This document shows, piece by piece, positions 50,890 through 63,014 of a stretch of 64,000 bases of DNA (position 1 is the first letter of the stretch; each line of letters begins with the position of its first letter). Under the pieces are notes generated by a model, which was not told where the DNA came from, made no database searches, and saw nothing but the letters and a program-made list of their open reading frames with translations. The stretch is from NCBI GenBank assembly GCA_035610365.1, contig CM069433.1:129474545-129538544 (forward strand), given 5' to 3'. This DNA comes from Aquatica leii. Its lineage: Eukaryota > Arthropoda > Insecta > Coleoptera > Lampyridae. The translations under genes were made by a program, and so were the position numbers.

Positions 50890-53710
50890 ACATTCTTTAA
50901 AATGAATAAAAAAACTTGTCAAACTATAATAAATAAATCAATCCTTATTTTAAGTCAAAGCCTACTATGGTTTTTAGTTTTAACCATTACTAATGAATTG
51001 TTTTGTTAGTATTTCACTTAAAATAAAAGTAAACAGATATTTTTAAAAACGTATTGACTTGTGCACGGATAAAAATGGAAGACATTTTGAACATATACTG
51101 TAATTTACAATTATTCTAGTTGCCTATGCTTAATTTTAAAAATAAAACTATTTCAACAACATATTTTATGAAATTTCCAATTATTTAGAAAACGACTGGA
51201 AATAACTTATATGTTTGTATTACAAAAGAATGTTTATGAACTCTACATCAAGCAGCTAAACGTTATACAGGGTGAACACACATTTGAAAATCCTGAGTTT
51301 AAAATGTGTCATTTTTGAAATCTCATTAAGAATATCCTGCATAAAATAGATAAAGTCCAATTAGGTTAATAGTATTACTAGCCCTTTTTCATAAATCTCA
51401 CTAAATGCCGTGATCAAAAATATTATTTATATTGTTTTTAGATTTTTTTTCCAGGACTGCAAAACTTTTTTCTAGTTTTTAATTTATTGGTCAATTATAA
51501 AGGTGTTTACCTAAATTTGTGCCGTATATGTAGAGCAATACTGGGTGCTTAGTACCTTATTTATTATAGAAATGCTTGTTTCTACCGTAATTAAGGTTTA
51601 CTTATCACTAAAAATTAAAAAAATTGGCGCAGTCGACCATCAACGAAGAATATAATTAACCATTAAATCAGCGTCGTGTTGTTAAAAATTACCAACTAAA
51701 AATGTAGTAATCAGTACAGTTGTGAATAACAATACTAGATGCTTATCGGTTATGTAACTCATCTAACTCCTATAAGATGTTTGTAAAAATAGTTTTACAG
51801 TAAAATAAATTTGACAGTAAGGTACTAAACTCCGTTTGTCAATCAGTAATATTGCCAAAATAGGATTTATTCTAAAAATTTATAAAAATATTATTAATTT
51901 GAAAAAACAAACAATAGTTTTATAAAATTCGTTTATCTTTTCTATAACTATATAATTACCTTCTTTCTGTTTACTTTCTAGACTACGCAACAAACAAGAA
52001 TAACATATATATAATAAGTGTTTATTAAAGAATTGAATTTAATTTATAATAAAACTACTATATTACTGACTAACAATTCTAATAAATGTTTTTAAAAAGA
52101 CGAAATTATTTATTTTGTTGTTTTTTAATTAATAAAAGATTAATTTTAAAACGATTACTTTAATTCTTAAATAAATACAAGTAAATTACTTTTTACAAAC
52201 GCTTTATAATTTAGTGAAACTATATTTGTAAAAGGATAAGTAATAATTTACGCAGTTAAATTAATAACCTATTTATTAAAGATGAACGCAATTAACTTTT
52301 CGCACCAAGAATTTCTCTATTAGCTTAATTTGAAGTAAGGTCAATTTTGTAATAAGAAGTATAAAATACTGACGTGCCTAAATATTAAGTTTGGATATCT
52401 ACAAGTTACACAAACCGTAATTACAAAAAAAAATGATCTCTATTTTTACGCATTGTAAAATAAACGGTAAAACAGAAAAAATAATTTTCTAATTTAAACC
52501 ATTACGATCGGAAGTAATTATAAGGCACCTGCCAACTGCATAATGAAAAATCAAAGTAAAAGGTGAATGTTGAAGGGCAGGTAATTTATTATTGCGGTGG
52601 TTTAATATTAATGAACTATTAAATACGTGTTTCTGTTTAAATGTTTATAAATCACTAGGTCGTAAATTAATACTGCAAAGAAGTTAATTGAAGGGTATCA
52701 AAAAAAGTGTAAATAGTTTTAGTAACAACAATTATTATAATTAAATACGTTATAATTTTTTTAAATGCAATAGTACGAAACATTACGTTTTCAATAATGG
52801 ATGTTTTAATAAAAGGTTGTTTTTGATATTTCTAATAATTGTAGTCAACGCATAAAAATATTTGCATTAAGTACATATTATTAAGTAAGCTTCTTTACGC
52901 AATAGTTATAAAACATGACTTCAGTTTTATTTGTATTTTTTAATATGATTAATCTCTTAAAAAAAGTTAATTATCTTTATCCAGTTTTTTTTATGCTATG
53001 TGTTAAATAAAAACGCAATGTGTCAAAAAAAAGCTGAAACCGATTTTTTGTTATAGTGGAATTGATTGTGGATCTACGTACAATGCCTTACAACTTTTAA
53101 AATCACTATCGGATATTTATTTAATATGTAGATATAAATTTTGTTTATAGTGAATACAAAATTTTCGCATTTAAATATGCAAAAAACATTGCTTTTTGAT
53201 TAGTGGTCCATAAGTTGTACAAAATATTTATTTGCATTCCTGTTATGTACATGCTAATTTATATTAGTATTAACAATAAACCACAATTTAAAAAGTGATG
53301 ATATAGAAGAATCATCAAGTAGTAATACAGAGGCAAAACGCATGCAAAAAAAAATTGTGATTATCAATTTTTTTATTAATCCATATAAATTACTTAATAC
53401 ACAACCTACAGCCAGCCACATTTGCGCGTAAAATTCATGTTACCAGACTTCAAAATAGGGAAGCATTTCTCAATTCGTCTGATAGACATCAGCTATCAAA
53501 AAAAAAAATTTTTTTTACTTGTTGACTACTGTTATTTTTGAAAAAATTAAATAATAAAACCTTTTGTAGGGAACATATAGATTATTCTAATTTATATTTA
53601 AATGTATGTTACATTATTAATTCTACGTACAAAATTTGTTAAACTACAATTTATTTAGAGTTTGAACACATAGCAGTTACAGCGAGACTTCACGGCGCAA
53701 ACAATAAGTT
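50890..53710. other. gene-free AT-rich stretch
   Basis: Nearly 3 kb without a recognisable frame. A lone TACAGGGTGAACACAC motif lies near 51269. Long A/T runs dominate. No RNA gene was recognised. Confidence 0.55.
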
Positions 53711-53714
53711 TTTT

Positions 53715-53765
53715 CCGGGCTCTGAAGATGACCACTGCGAAGTGTGACGAAAGCTCAGTTTGTGC
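53715..53765 (+). ncRNA. hammerhead ribozyme candidate
   Basis: CTGAAGA (53722-53728), spacer T, stem II GACCACT (53730-53736) with loop GCGA and AGTGTGAC (53741-53748; one mismatch and one bulge), GAAA (53749-53752), then GCTC with predicted cleavage after C53756. Helix I is CGGGCT (53716-53721) against AGTTTG (53757-53762), six pairs including three G-T. Helix III is AGCT, self-complementary as at 5016-5019. No element boundaries were identified around it. Confidence 0.55.
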
Positions 53766-53769
53766 GAAA

Positions 53770-56030
53770 ACTACAACACGGGAATTATTCAGAATGGAAA
53801 ATTGTATTAGTAGTTACAAGTATTTCAATCTAAGTCGCAAAGCTATAATTTGAAATATTACATAAAATAAAAGAATCAATTTATCGCGATGAGATCTTTT
53901 AAAAATATGAAAATAATATAATATTATAAAAAAACTTTTTTGATTGGACTGATAATATGTACTTTATATTTTGAGATTATATCATAAGTAAAACAAGTAC
54001 GTATAAGATATATTACCACAATTGGTAAAAAATATGTGGCACGGTAACGCTACAAAATTAAATTTTAACAAAACCAAAGTTTATAGATTTTAAGTAAAGA
54101 CATTACATGTTAAAATAAATAAAATCGTATAATTAATAAAAACTAAGTTAATTTAAAAAGCAAACATTAAGTATCACTGAATAAAAAACGTACAATTTAT
54201 TAATTTAGCTTTAAAGAATATTTGTATATCTTTAAGTAAAAAAGCAGTAAATTACAAACTAAAAATATTTATAACAAAAATTAAAAATACATTAAAAAAC
54301 ATAAACTAAATGAAAAAATAATAAAAAGATTAATGTTTTGTAAAAATTAAAAAATGATTGCAAATTTCAGTACACCACTGACTCGACTGACTTTTTATTA
54401 AAAAAATTTCGTGTAATAATCACAAAGCTTAAAATAAAATTATTGAAATAAAACAAATGTGAGCAACATATAGAGCATTAGCGGATTACACTCTCGGCGT
54501 TAAAAACACTCATTTGTATTTCCAATCATTCATTTCTTGTATGCAATGTGTTTTTTAGTTAAAACAAAACAGGTACGTATGAAAACTAATTAAAATAAAT
54601 ATTAATAAACCATAAAAAAGTGTTATTAAAATAAGAAAACAAATTTTAATAGTTTCGGACAATCGTTGTTAGCACAAAAACTAGAAATTAAAAAATTCTT
54701 CAAGTTTAAAAACAAAAATAAATACTAACAATTTAAGAAAGAAAAAGGAAAAAAACTGTTTTTTAAGTGTATTAGTATTGTATATAACTAAATTGAATTT
54801 CACACATTCCACAATGATTATTTATCAGTGTACGTGCATATCATGTCACGTAATTTGTTGCGTTGGGTTGCAAAGGTAGCAATTTATTCAACAGCACCAG
54901 GTCTTGTTAGAAGAAGTTAAATTTTGACCTACTTGTCATGGTTTAAAAATGACCTACTTTTCTAATATGAAAATTTGAATCAAATTTTTAGTCACGGATT
55001 GCGTGACGTGTACTTCCAAGGTCAATTCTAAGACAAGAATTGTTTTTATTGACCTCTACCTGCCAAGTTCGTCTGCAATTTAATTGTTTACAATTCCTCG
55101 ATGTCTTAGATCCTGAGGCAGTTTTACTTGCAAAATAACAAAACTTTGTAATCTTTTGCACGTTTTCGTCTATACCGCAAACCATTAGCATAGTAAACGA
55201 GATTATATTCAGACTGATCTACGATAACTCCTAAGAATTTCTACTAAAAAAATACACCTCTAGCTTTATTTATGTATAAAATATTTTTTAATAATATACC
55301 ACATTCTAACGTAAATAACTAATAAAAATGTTAGTAAAAATTGTTTTATGAAACGTATCATTTAAATATAATTTTATGTAAAAAAACTGAGATTTCTGAC
55401 TAAATTGGTAAAAAAATAGCAATACGTTACTTGTAATTGATTTTGGTAATTCGATTATGTATTCCAACTAAAGTGTAAAATAGAATTTGTTTGTCGTGTA
55501 CAGGCGTAATGTATCTTCTAAAAACCATAGCAATGACGGTTTAAAAAGATTGTAGCTTTAGCGTAATTGAGAAGGATGGTATCGGTTTAAACCTTTTTAA
55601 GAAAGATTAATTAAAAATTATAAAAAAGTAATTACATCATTACGTATAAAAAATAGATCCTAACTTGCAATTTTGATGTCATTCGTCGTTCATTTGAACC
55701 GGGTTCAAAAATCGAAAAAAGTCTCCAAGAAATATTACAAATAAGTAAATAAGTACCTATATAATTTACAAGTATGTATATGTTACTTGCAATTAAAACA
55801 AAATTGACAAAAAATGACAAAAGTAAGTAGTTACATCAAACAAAAAACGAATAAATCATCATTTACCTGTGAATTTTTTTCTACAGTACTAAAACTTTGA
55901 GTTCTCGTTTGGAAATCAGAGAATAAAAACGTGTAGCCTGATTCTATGCTATTTACCAACAGGAGTGCGAGCTGTCAAAAATTAATAATTATTTCAAACA
56001 GTTTTCGTACAAAAGTGAACTATAATTCTA
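53770..56030. other. gene-free stretch ending in the 5' region of a jockey element
   Basis: AT-rich. A minus frame at 54988-55191 (less AT-rich patch) is unassigned. The last 150 bases (from about 55900), becoming GC-richer toward ACCCCAGCTGGGACTCCCAG (56059-56078), are probably the 5' UTR of the jockey element that follows. Confidence 0.45.
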
Positions 56031-56088
56031 AAAGCAATAATAGTGTAAAGAAAAGAGGACCCCAGCTGGGACTCCCAGTCACGTAACA

Positions 56089-56815
56089 ATGAGTAACAGA
56101 ACAATTAATAACCTATCACTTCCAGTTTTAACAAATAAGAAATATTATTTTGAACCCACTAACCTTATCACAGCCAACAAATACTATATATCAAATGATA
56201 ACATACAAATGCTAGCAACATAATTTATCAAGATAAACAGGCAGCCGCAATTGCCCAGATGGAAATAGACCAACAAAATGGTGTTACAAATAAAAGACAA
56301 GATAACCAAATAAAAATACCACCAATATTCTTACACTATGCAGCAAATTTAAAATACCAAGAAATAATCAAGGACCTTAAACAACAAACAACAGGAGAAT
56401 ATGGAACAGCATTAAAAGGTGATAAATCAATTAAACACAATCGATGACTAAATTCTACACAGACAACAATCTTAACTACCACACTTTTAAAAACCCTGAG
56501 AAAAACAACCTATCAGTCATCATTAGATCCCTTCCGGTATCGATTACAGAAAATGAAATGAGGTATTAGAAGAACTAAAAAAGTTAAACTATCCGGTCAT
56601 AAAGGTAGTACGCCTTTACAAAGAAATAAAAAACCAATACCCTTACGTGCGGTGGATTTAGATAACATAGATAAAGCAAAACACATCCTGAAAAAATGCC
56701 AACGGTACGGACACACGCACAACTATTGTAGAATGTAACCCATATGTGTAAAATGCATAGGCAACCGCCACTATACCCAATGTCTAAAACAGCCGAATAT
56801 ATCACCCCGACAACT
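56089..56815 (+). pseudogene. jockey ORF1 (gag-like, CCHC zinc knuckles)
   Basis: Begins MSNRTINNLSLPVLTNKKYY. After stops, it reads FYTDNNLNYHTFKNPEKNNL, SVIIRSLPVSITENE, LEELKKLNYPVIKVVRLYKE and IKKPIPLRAVDLDN (the RRM-like domain of jockey ORF1). The zinc knuckles CQRYGHTHNYC and CVKCIGNRHYTQC follow. It is an RNA-binding coat protein in intact elements. Frame changes at about 56225, 56455 and 56555 and a stop between the knuckles make it non-functional. Confidence 0.8.
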
Positions 56816-57009
56816 TTAAAAGATGCAGTTATTTAAAACAAAATCGCCACATAAACACTTCTAAACAAAACCTGACCATACCCAAATGTATAGATCAGAT
56901 CAAGATACTCCAATTTAATTTAATCATCATCCTTTAATAAATTTAGAACTCGAAAAACTAGAAACAATTTCTATTAAACTGAGTCTAGATAATAACTGTA
57001 TATAAGCAA

Positions 57010-58540
57010 TCAAATAAAAAATGCTAGAAAGCGATGTTACTAAATTATGTAATAGCATTCATCGAACATTAGTCATAGGTGATTTGAACTCCAAATTTAC
57101 AGACTGGAGATGCAGAGCTACAAACCCAAGTGATGTAAAGTTAAATAACTTTATTATAAATCAAGGAATATAAATAGTAACTCCCACAGATATTATCCTA
57201 GAAAACCGGACCATAAACCAGATGTATTAGACATAGTCCTATTCAAAAACTTTAACAAACCAATTTATCAAACTGTACTAAATGAGCTTGATTCTGACCA
57301 CTTCCCATTCTTCAATGTGCTACAATCAATTTCGATAATACCCAAATTAAATAAAGGTAAAGTTGACCAGGATATTTTCCATATTGAAGTAGACAAACAC
57401 AAAAAACCCATTCCCCATACAAACAAAAAATGATATAGATAAAGCCGTATATACAGAAATAGTGAGAACTAGCATACAATCAGCAGTAATACCAAATAAT
57501 AACAAACCACGACGATATCTCGAAGCACCAGTAGAAATTCTAAACCTAATCAAACTTAAGAACAATATTTTGTTCTTAAGCGGCCCATATACTGGCAGGT
57601 TAGTCTTAAGATTTGCCTGAACAGGTCGCGACCTGCGATAAGTGCGATAGTGTGTGGTTGAAAACTGAAGGCGCGTTCAGGCCTGGCGGTGCACGACGCG
57701 AATCTGTCGATTTTTTGAGCAAGTACGACAATTTGCCTACGAATGTGTGGCCATTCTCGAACTTCGTCTCAGTTTCTTGAATTAGTTTCGCGTGTAAAAT
57801 CAAACTGAGTGTTATTGAATGCGCTTAGTAAGTTTCGCCTTTTTATAATATACTGTTCACAGTTCTTTCATAACGGTAAATATGGCGGTTTTACGTGTTT
57901 GTGGAAGGTGAAGTATAAAAACTATTCTCTGATAAAAATAAAAAGAATGATGCGTACAAAATATTGTTAACTAAACTACAAGAGCTAGAACCTGATGCGA
58001 TCACTTGTTGTCGCCATTTTAAACGTTACTAAGTGAAGTAACCGACGCTGCTCATAAAAACCGAACTGAGAACTGAGCACAGCTAGCAAGCCTGCCTAAA
58101 TAATGTATGGCTAGTTTGATGTTTCACACTTGCTCGCGTACTTACCTGTTCAGGCAAATCTCAAGACCAACCTGCAATTGTATGGGCCGCTTTAAGTTTG
58201 ATTAGGTGAGTGGCAAAAAATAACACGCAGACCACATCTAAAAAAGCTTATCAACAACTAATCCAACAACTTAGAATGAAACTAGACGATTACTAACTCA
58301 ATACATTGAGGAACTACAATTTCGAAATGAAACAATGTGGTAGGATACCAAAACACTAATACGGCAACCAAACATAATTTATCTACTAACGGACCAACGA
58401 TGAAAAAGCGAACCTATTAGCTTTGAATTTTCAACAAGTCTTTACACCAAATGACACAAACATAATCCAAGAACATCAACAAGAGGTAAATGAAACTACA
58501 GATAACCATAAGAGACAGGTACAAAGAGAGTTCTTACTGT
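57010..58540 (+). pseudogene. jockey ORF2, endonuclease and linker region
   Basis: TLVIGDLNSKFTDWRC and NPSDVKLNNFIINQGI match the APE-type endonuclease (GDxNAKHxxW). In a shifted frame, DVLDIVLFKNFNKPIYQT and LNELDSDHFPFFNVL contain the SDHxP motif. Downstream, APVEILNLIKLKNNIL breaks at a TIR element (57578-58192) and resumes after it (WQK-type segment then LKKLINNLIQQLRMKLDDY, shifted). ALNFQQVFTPNDTNIIQEHQ follows near 58421, and the frame ends at about 58540 where foreign DNA begins. Confidence 0.75.
57578..58192. mobile_element. non-autonomous TIR element inside jockey ORF2
   Basis: The left end AAGCGGCCCATATACTGGCA and right end TGTATGGGCCGCTT are inverted, and the match extends inward through GGTTAGTCTTAAGATTTGCC / GGCAAATCTCAAGACCAACC to CTGAACAGGT / ACCTGTTCAG, about 50 bp. 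It is GC-richer than the flanks. Inside, a short trace, DAITCCRHFKR, is unassigned. Just outside, 15 bases of the left flank (57545-57559) recur inverted at the right (58192-58206), and a 26-bp perfect palindrome sits at 57555-57580. Confidence 0.75.
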
Positions 58541-58544
58541 AACC

Positions 58545-60089
58545 GTCCGCCTATAAATTTCAGATTTTATAGAAAACGTTCGATTAACGAAAGTGATAGA
58601 ATGTAGTTTTATTCTTTGTGTTTTGCACCGGACTAACTTTATTTACTTCATTTGATTTTTTTTCTTATTCTGGGTTTGCGTGATAGTATCCACTAAATGA
58701 TTTAATTTAATTCAATAAATACACAAAAAATCTCTTTAAAGAAATGGTCAAAACACCTTAACTTTCAGATTACCTGACTTCTGAACTAACACTTCCTGAC
58801 TTACATAAATCAATAAAAAAAAATGAAACATGTAACTTAGATCTAATATATAAACAGAAATAAACGTATATAATTCCTTAAATATTAGTCATGCAAGGAG
58901 TTAGCTAACCCTATCTACTTTACAAGTTTTTTAGGCAAATAATTTTAGTTTTGTTGAATTATATAACTGTGGACTATAAAGCGTTTTATCACTGATCAGA
59001 ATCACCACACAAAGCCAAACGAAATGCTATGTGATATTCACAAACGCTGTTCACTCAGTTTCTGGATTCAACTGAAATTTGATGCGTTGAATGTTCAATT
59101 TGATAATTACAGTTAAAGCTGTGTGCCCGGTGCAGAAATCGTTTTTACAATTTTACAAGACTAAATTACATCGGAGGATTTTCAAAATGGTGCCAAAATT
59201 CTTAAAAAAATTATCTTCACCTAGGTACAGAGGCATTTTTTAAATTTTTTTTCAGGGCCTTAGATAAAATCAAAAAAATTTGAAATTAAAATAAAAACTC
59301 TCAAACAAATTCACAACACTTAGAAAAATAAATTGTTCTTCAAAAAAATTCTATCTTTGCAAATGACGCCAGGAAATTGAAAATAAAACTTAAAAAAAAC
59401 ACTGAAATCTATTGTGATATGTGGTACGACGTCGAATTGTAACTTCAATTGTTGAGATCCGCGCAAGTGTTAACGTGCACAAACACTGTACTGTCTTCTC
59501 GGAACGCATAAAACTGATAATGTTGTAATTTTTTATTTTCTACCACTTTTATCTAAAATAATTGAATCGGTTATTTGGAAAAGGGCACATTTACACTAAA
59601 TTAACTTTTACACTACAAAGAAAAGTGTTATAAATAAACAATCTGAACGAACTGCCGTAAAACACTTCTAGTTATACTGTTTTGTACTGTTTTTGTACCA
59701 AAAAATGCGTATACAGAAATATAAAGAACTAATAAAACAAAATTATCTAAATATGCACTAAACTTGTGTCTTTTATCAAATAACTGATTTAATTAAGAAA
59801 GTCATTTGCGTTGAATAGTATTAGTTTTACATATACATATTATGTAAAATCCCTATGTTCTAAAATCTATTCTACACCAGTATATCCAGAAATACACGCA
59901 TGAAATGCAATACAATAAAACAGCTCTATTATCCGAATTAATAAAACGCACTGCTCCGGAATAGCAAAAAATTCAGATTAGAAAACAAGAAATTTGAATA
60001 TTGAATATTATACATTAAAAAACTCATAACTCAAAAAATTTAAAAAAATTAGTTAAAAAAACACATCCACGTGATACCCAATCATTTTA
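58545..60089. other. no gene recognised (left part of inserted segment)
   Basis: AT-rich. The only coding-like trace is the short jockey-like phrase near 58800. No repeats of note. Confidence 0.45.
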
Positions 60090-61350
60090 AATTTGTTTTA
60101 TTGCTAGTAAAGGTAACATGTAGTTCATATAAAACTGTTTCAATTTAGGCTTCGTTATTCTCCAAAAAACGTCATCTAATCAAACTACGAGATAACAGAA
60201 TCTTCTTCCTGTTATTTGTAATTGCCTCTGTATTTGATAGAAATAATCGTGCGATCTTTTTAACTTTACAGCATTTTCTTGCAACGATAAATACAATACT
60301 AGTTTGCGTTCAGCTGCTTCTCTCGGCGATATTTTTAATTTTGCTATTTTGTAAGGACACTTTATCTAAACTAAACCATCTTCGCCCATTAATCCTTCCG
60401 GAGTAGCACCAAGATACGTAGTTTCTGCAGACACAAACAATCCACAGCTTTGATCTACCTGTCCAAATTCTTGAGAAATCCGGACCCCAATTTGTCGCGA
60501 CGCTTCCAGAAAAAGTTGAATAAAGTAACCTGTTTGCAACTTTCTTCCCATCTGTTCTTTGGTGTCTCTTACAAACAATACCAAAATTGATGCCGTGAGT
60601 CGCAAACCTTTTTCTTTTTTTCAAAGATTACTTGTATTTTGCCCAACACTATTTCGTTCTAAAGAGATTAATTCATGTCGTGTTTCATTTTATGAATTCA
60701 ATATACATGATTTCTTTTCCTCTAATTCTTCTGTTGGAATTGGTTCTTCCAGCAAATCATAATCTTCATCAGGTTCTCCTCCGCTTCTTATTTTTTTTTA
60801 TTGCGGCTTGAAAAAAGTTTTGAACGACTCTGTCGGTACAGACGTTTTGTTTCCATTTTTTTAATACACATCCTGCTGTATTTTCCTGGACTCTTCTGTG
60901 TCATTTTCTTATGAATAACGTGCTGATATTCCTCACTTCAGATATAAGAAATGCACGCTGCGTGGCATCTCACCTGGTAACTACAAATTTTGCAACAATT
61001 GCGTTATAACTCCCCGCGGCATTACTGTTCATATTTAATATTAAACTATGTGCATACGATAACACAGGCGACTACAACAAGCTACAATATCGTCCAATAA
61101 ACTACAATCGATCATGTCTGGTATTTCATTACTTTCGTTTTCTTTAGCGCCACTGCAAAAATACTCTTAAAAATCGTTGTGGTCTCCAAGAACATGCTTT
61201 GGGCAATTAATAATGTCTTTCTTTAAGGCATTTAGTTGCTCTTGAACGGGTTTCTTCTCCTTCTGTCTGTAGTTTACAGCGGTATTGACACCTATCCTAA
61301 GTCGTTGAATGTTTGCTTTTAATAGCTTGCGTAATTAGGGCCTTACACCG
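60090..61350 (-). pseudogene. Mutator-like/YqaJ fusion remnant, second copy
   Basis: Minus strand: about 61330-61130 NIQRLRIGVNTAVNYRQKEK and LNALKKDIINCPKHVLGDH, then EYFCSGAKENE (Mutator-like domain end). About 60785-60690 SGGEPDEDYDLLEEPIPTEE is a spacer. About 60625-60365 RFATHGINFGIVCKRHQRTD and, in a second frame, LFVSAETTYLGATPEGLMGE and DGLV (YqaJ core; ATPEG where Asp is usual). About 60355-60130 IKCPYKIAKLKISPREAAER and HDYFYQIQRQLQITGRRFCY end the nuclease. The order matches 30.4-32.2 kb, so both come from one element family. Two or more frameshifts are present. Confidence 0.75.
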
Positions 61351-63005
61351 CTTCCTTTTGAACTAATTGTTTGTGTCGATATTTCCCGCTATTTGGTACA
61401 AAAATTGCGAAGAAGATGATTCTTGCATTCAACTGCATAATAAAAACTTATAATTCCAGAAAGAACAATAATAACTATTCTTTTTCGGTTTCCCGAATTT
61501 TCAGTTTCAGTGATCGATGTCAGTTTTATGCCTACCGAGAAGACGTCAATGTTAAAGCAAGTGCAGCAAACACAAGAACTCATTCATATACAAATTTATT
61601 TCATTTCATAAGCCAAATATGGGCGAGTTTTCCCTAAACTTTCTTAATCGTCTATGACGAAAGGTTGCCCTAAAATTAGATGTTTCGAATTATTCTGGAA
61701 TGTAAATCCTTATGTGAAAATAATTTAATTTTTGCGTTTGAATTTATAATTTACCTATACTAAAGAATTAAAATTTCAATAAAAACTACGTTCATTTGCA
61801 AATTTATTTTGTTTTGATCGCTCGACACCATAATTAGGCTTTGAGTCTTACAAATTTTAAATTTTCTCGTAAAATTTTTCACAAAATTTCTTTGTATCTA
61901 TTTTTTTCAAGAATTTTGCTACCCTGCCAAAATGTTTAAATTTAGAAATGTATAACACCTATTACATACCATTGGTATCATTAACTTTCCATACATTATT
62001 ATCGCTACGTTTAAAAACACAACAAATCAAAATTTGTTTGTATTGCCTAAATCTTACTTCTATCATTTTCAAATCGTTTATAAATTATGTAAGAATATAG
62101 TACACGCTCACAAATGTTTTGAGGATCAACTTATATCACAAATAAAATTGCTTTTGATTACACCGAAATGTTACTACTATCACCTCTTTGTCTTATACAT
62201 AGTACTAAAACACGATATGACACATGGTTATCAAGCTATAAAATGTGATATAACACGTACACTTTCAGTGTACGTTCTTGTTCTTTACATTATGTTTAAT
62301 ATAGAACGCTTTTCTTTGATTATAAATAATGCAAGAATACAGTACACGCCCACAAGAATTTTTAATTCTCACCAAGTGAGCAAACAGCCTTAATGCACTA
62401 ACACAAAATATAGAAATTTTACTACGTTTCCATTTACAGTACTTAAGTCTTAATTCGATTATTGAATTTGGACTGATTCAGATATTAGATCTGTATCTGC
62501 GATTTGTATTAACCAAAGGTATTATCTATAGAAGCTTAAGATTCAAAACCACTCGAAGTAATTTCAGGTAGACCATTCACAGAAAAAAACTTACTATATA
62601 ATTATGCGATCTAACAAAGGAACAATCCAACCTCACCTTCCCGTTTTACTAGTATTGAAAGTATTTGGGAAATTTCGTACACCCAAACTAAGTAGTCAAA
62701 TATAATACCGGGCTGCACTTGTGCTCTCGCCGGTATCTCAAACGCGTCTCCTTCGTTTTTGAATTTTGATAATTACTTTTACTTTTTGTTTTTATTAGAA
62801 GCCACACCTTAGCTTACTCATGAGAATCATATTTCAGTGTCGTGAAAATCAAACTTCAGCAAATATAAGGATGCCGAGAAAACCTATTTTCAAAACATTT
62901 CACGTTAATAAAGCGATAATAGTTTCGATAATTCTAAAAATAAACTTGTATTATATCATTGATTTGCGTTTTGCTAATAGTTCTTAATATAGAGTAGTAT
63001 GATTA
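61351..63005. other. no gene recognised (right part of inserted segment); direct repeat
   Basis: An imperfect direct repeat of about 36 bases (TATAAATTATGTAAGAATAT.. at about 62079 and TATAAATAATGCAAGAATAC.. at about 62321) is spaced by 242 bases. A GTACACTTTCAGTGTAC hairpin lies near 62259. The 119-codon frame covering it (62034-62393) has no family features. Confidence 0.45.
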
Positions 63006-63014
63006 AAATTTACG

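Larger units (their letters stand above)
58545..63005 (-). mobile_element. foreign segment splitting jockey ORF2, carries Mutator-like/YqaJ remnant
   Basis: Jockey coding breaks off at about 58540 and its next conserved block (TLPTSPSEIKHIIIKL) begins at about 63015. The roughly 4.46 kb between is therefore inserted. It contains the minus-strand Mutator-like/YqaJ pseudogene at 60090-61350. I could not identify matching terminal repeats or a convincing target duplication, so it may be more than one insertion. A trace at 58755-58865 (LPDLHKSIKKNETCNLDLI) looks jockey-like and hints at a more complex history. Confidence 0.5.

Noticed and set aside
54988-55191. 67-codon minus frame in a less AT-rich patch
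   Set aside because: No recognisable motif; could be retroelement debris but I cannot support an assignment.
62034-62393. 119-codon plus frame
   Set aside because: Hydrophobic/aromatic composition expected of AT-rich noncoding DNA; it overlaps a direct repeat and has no recognisable domain.
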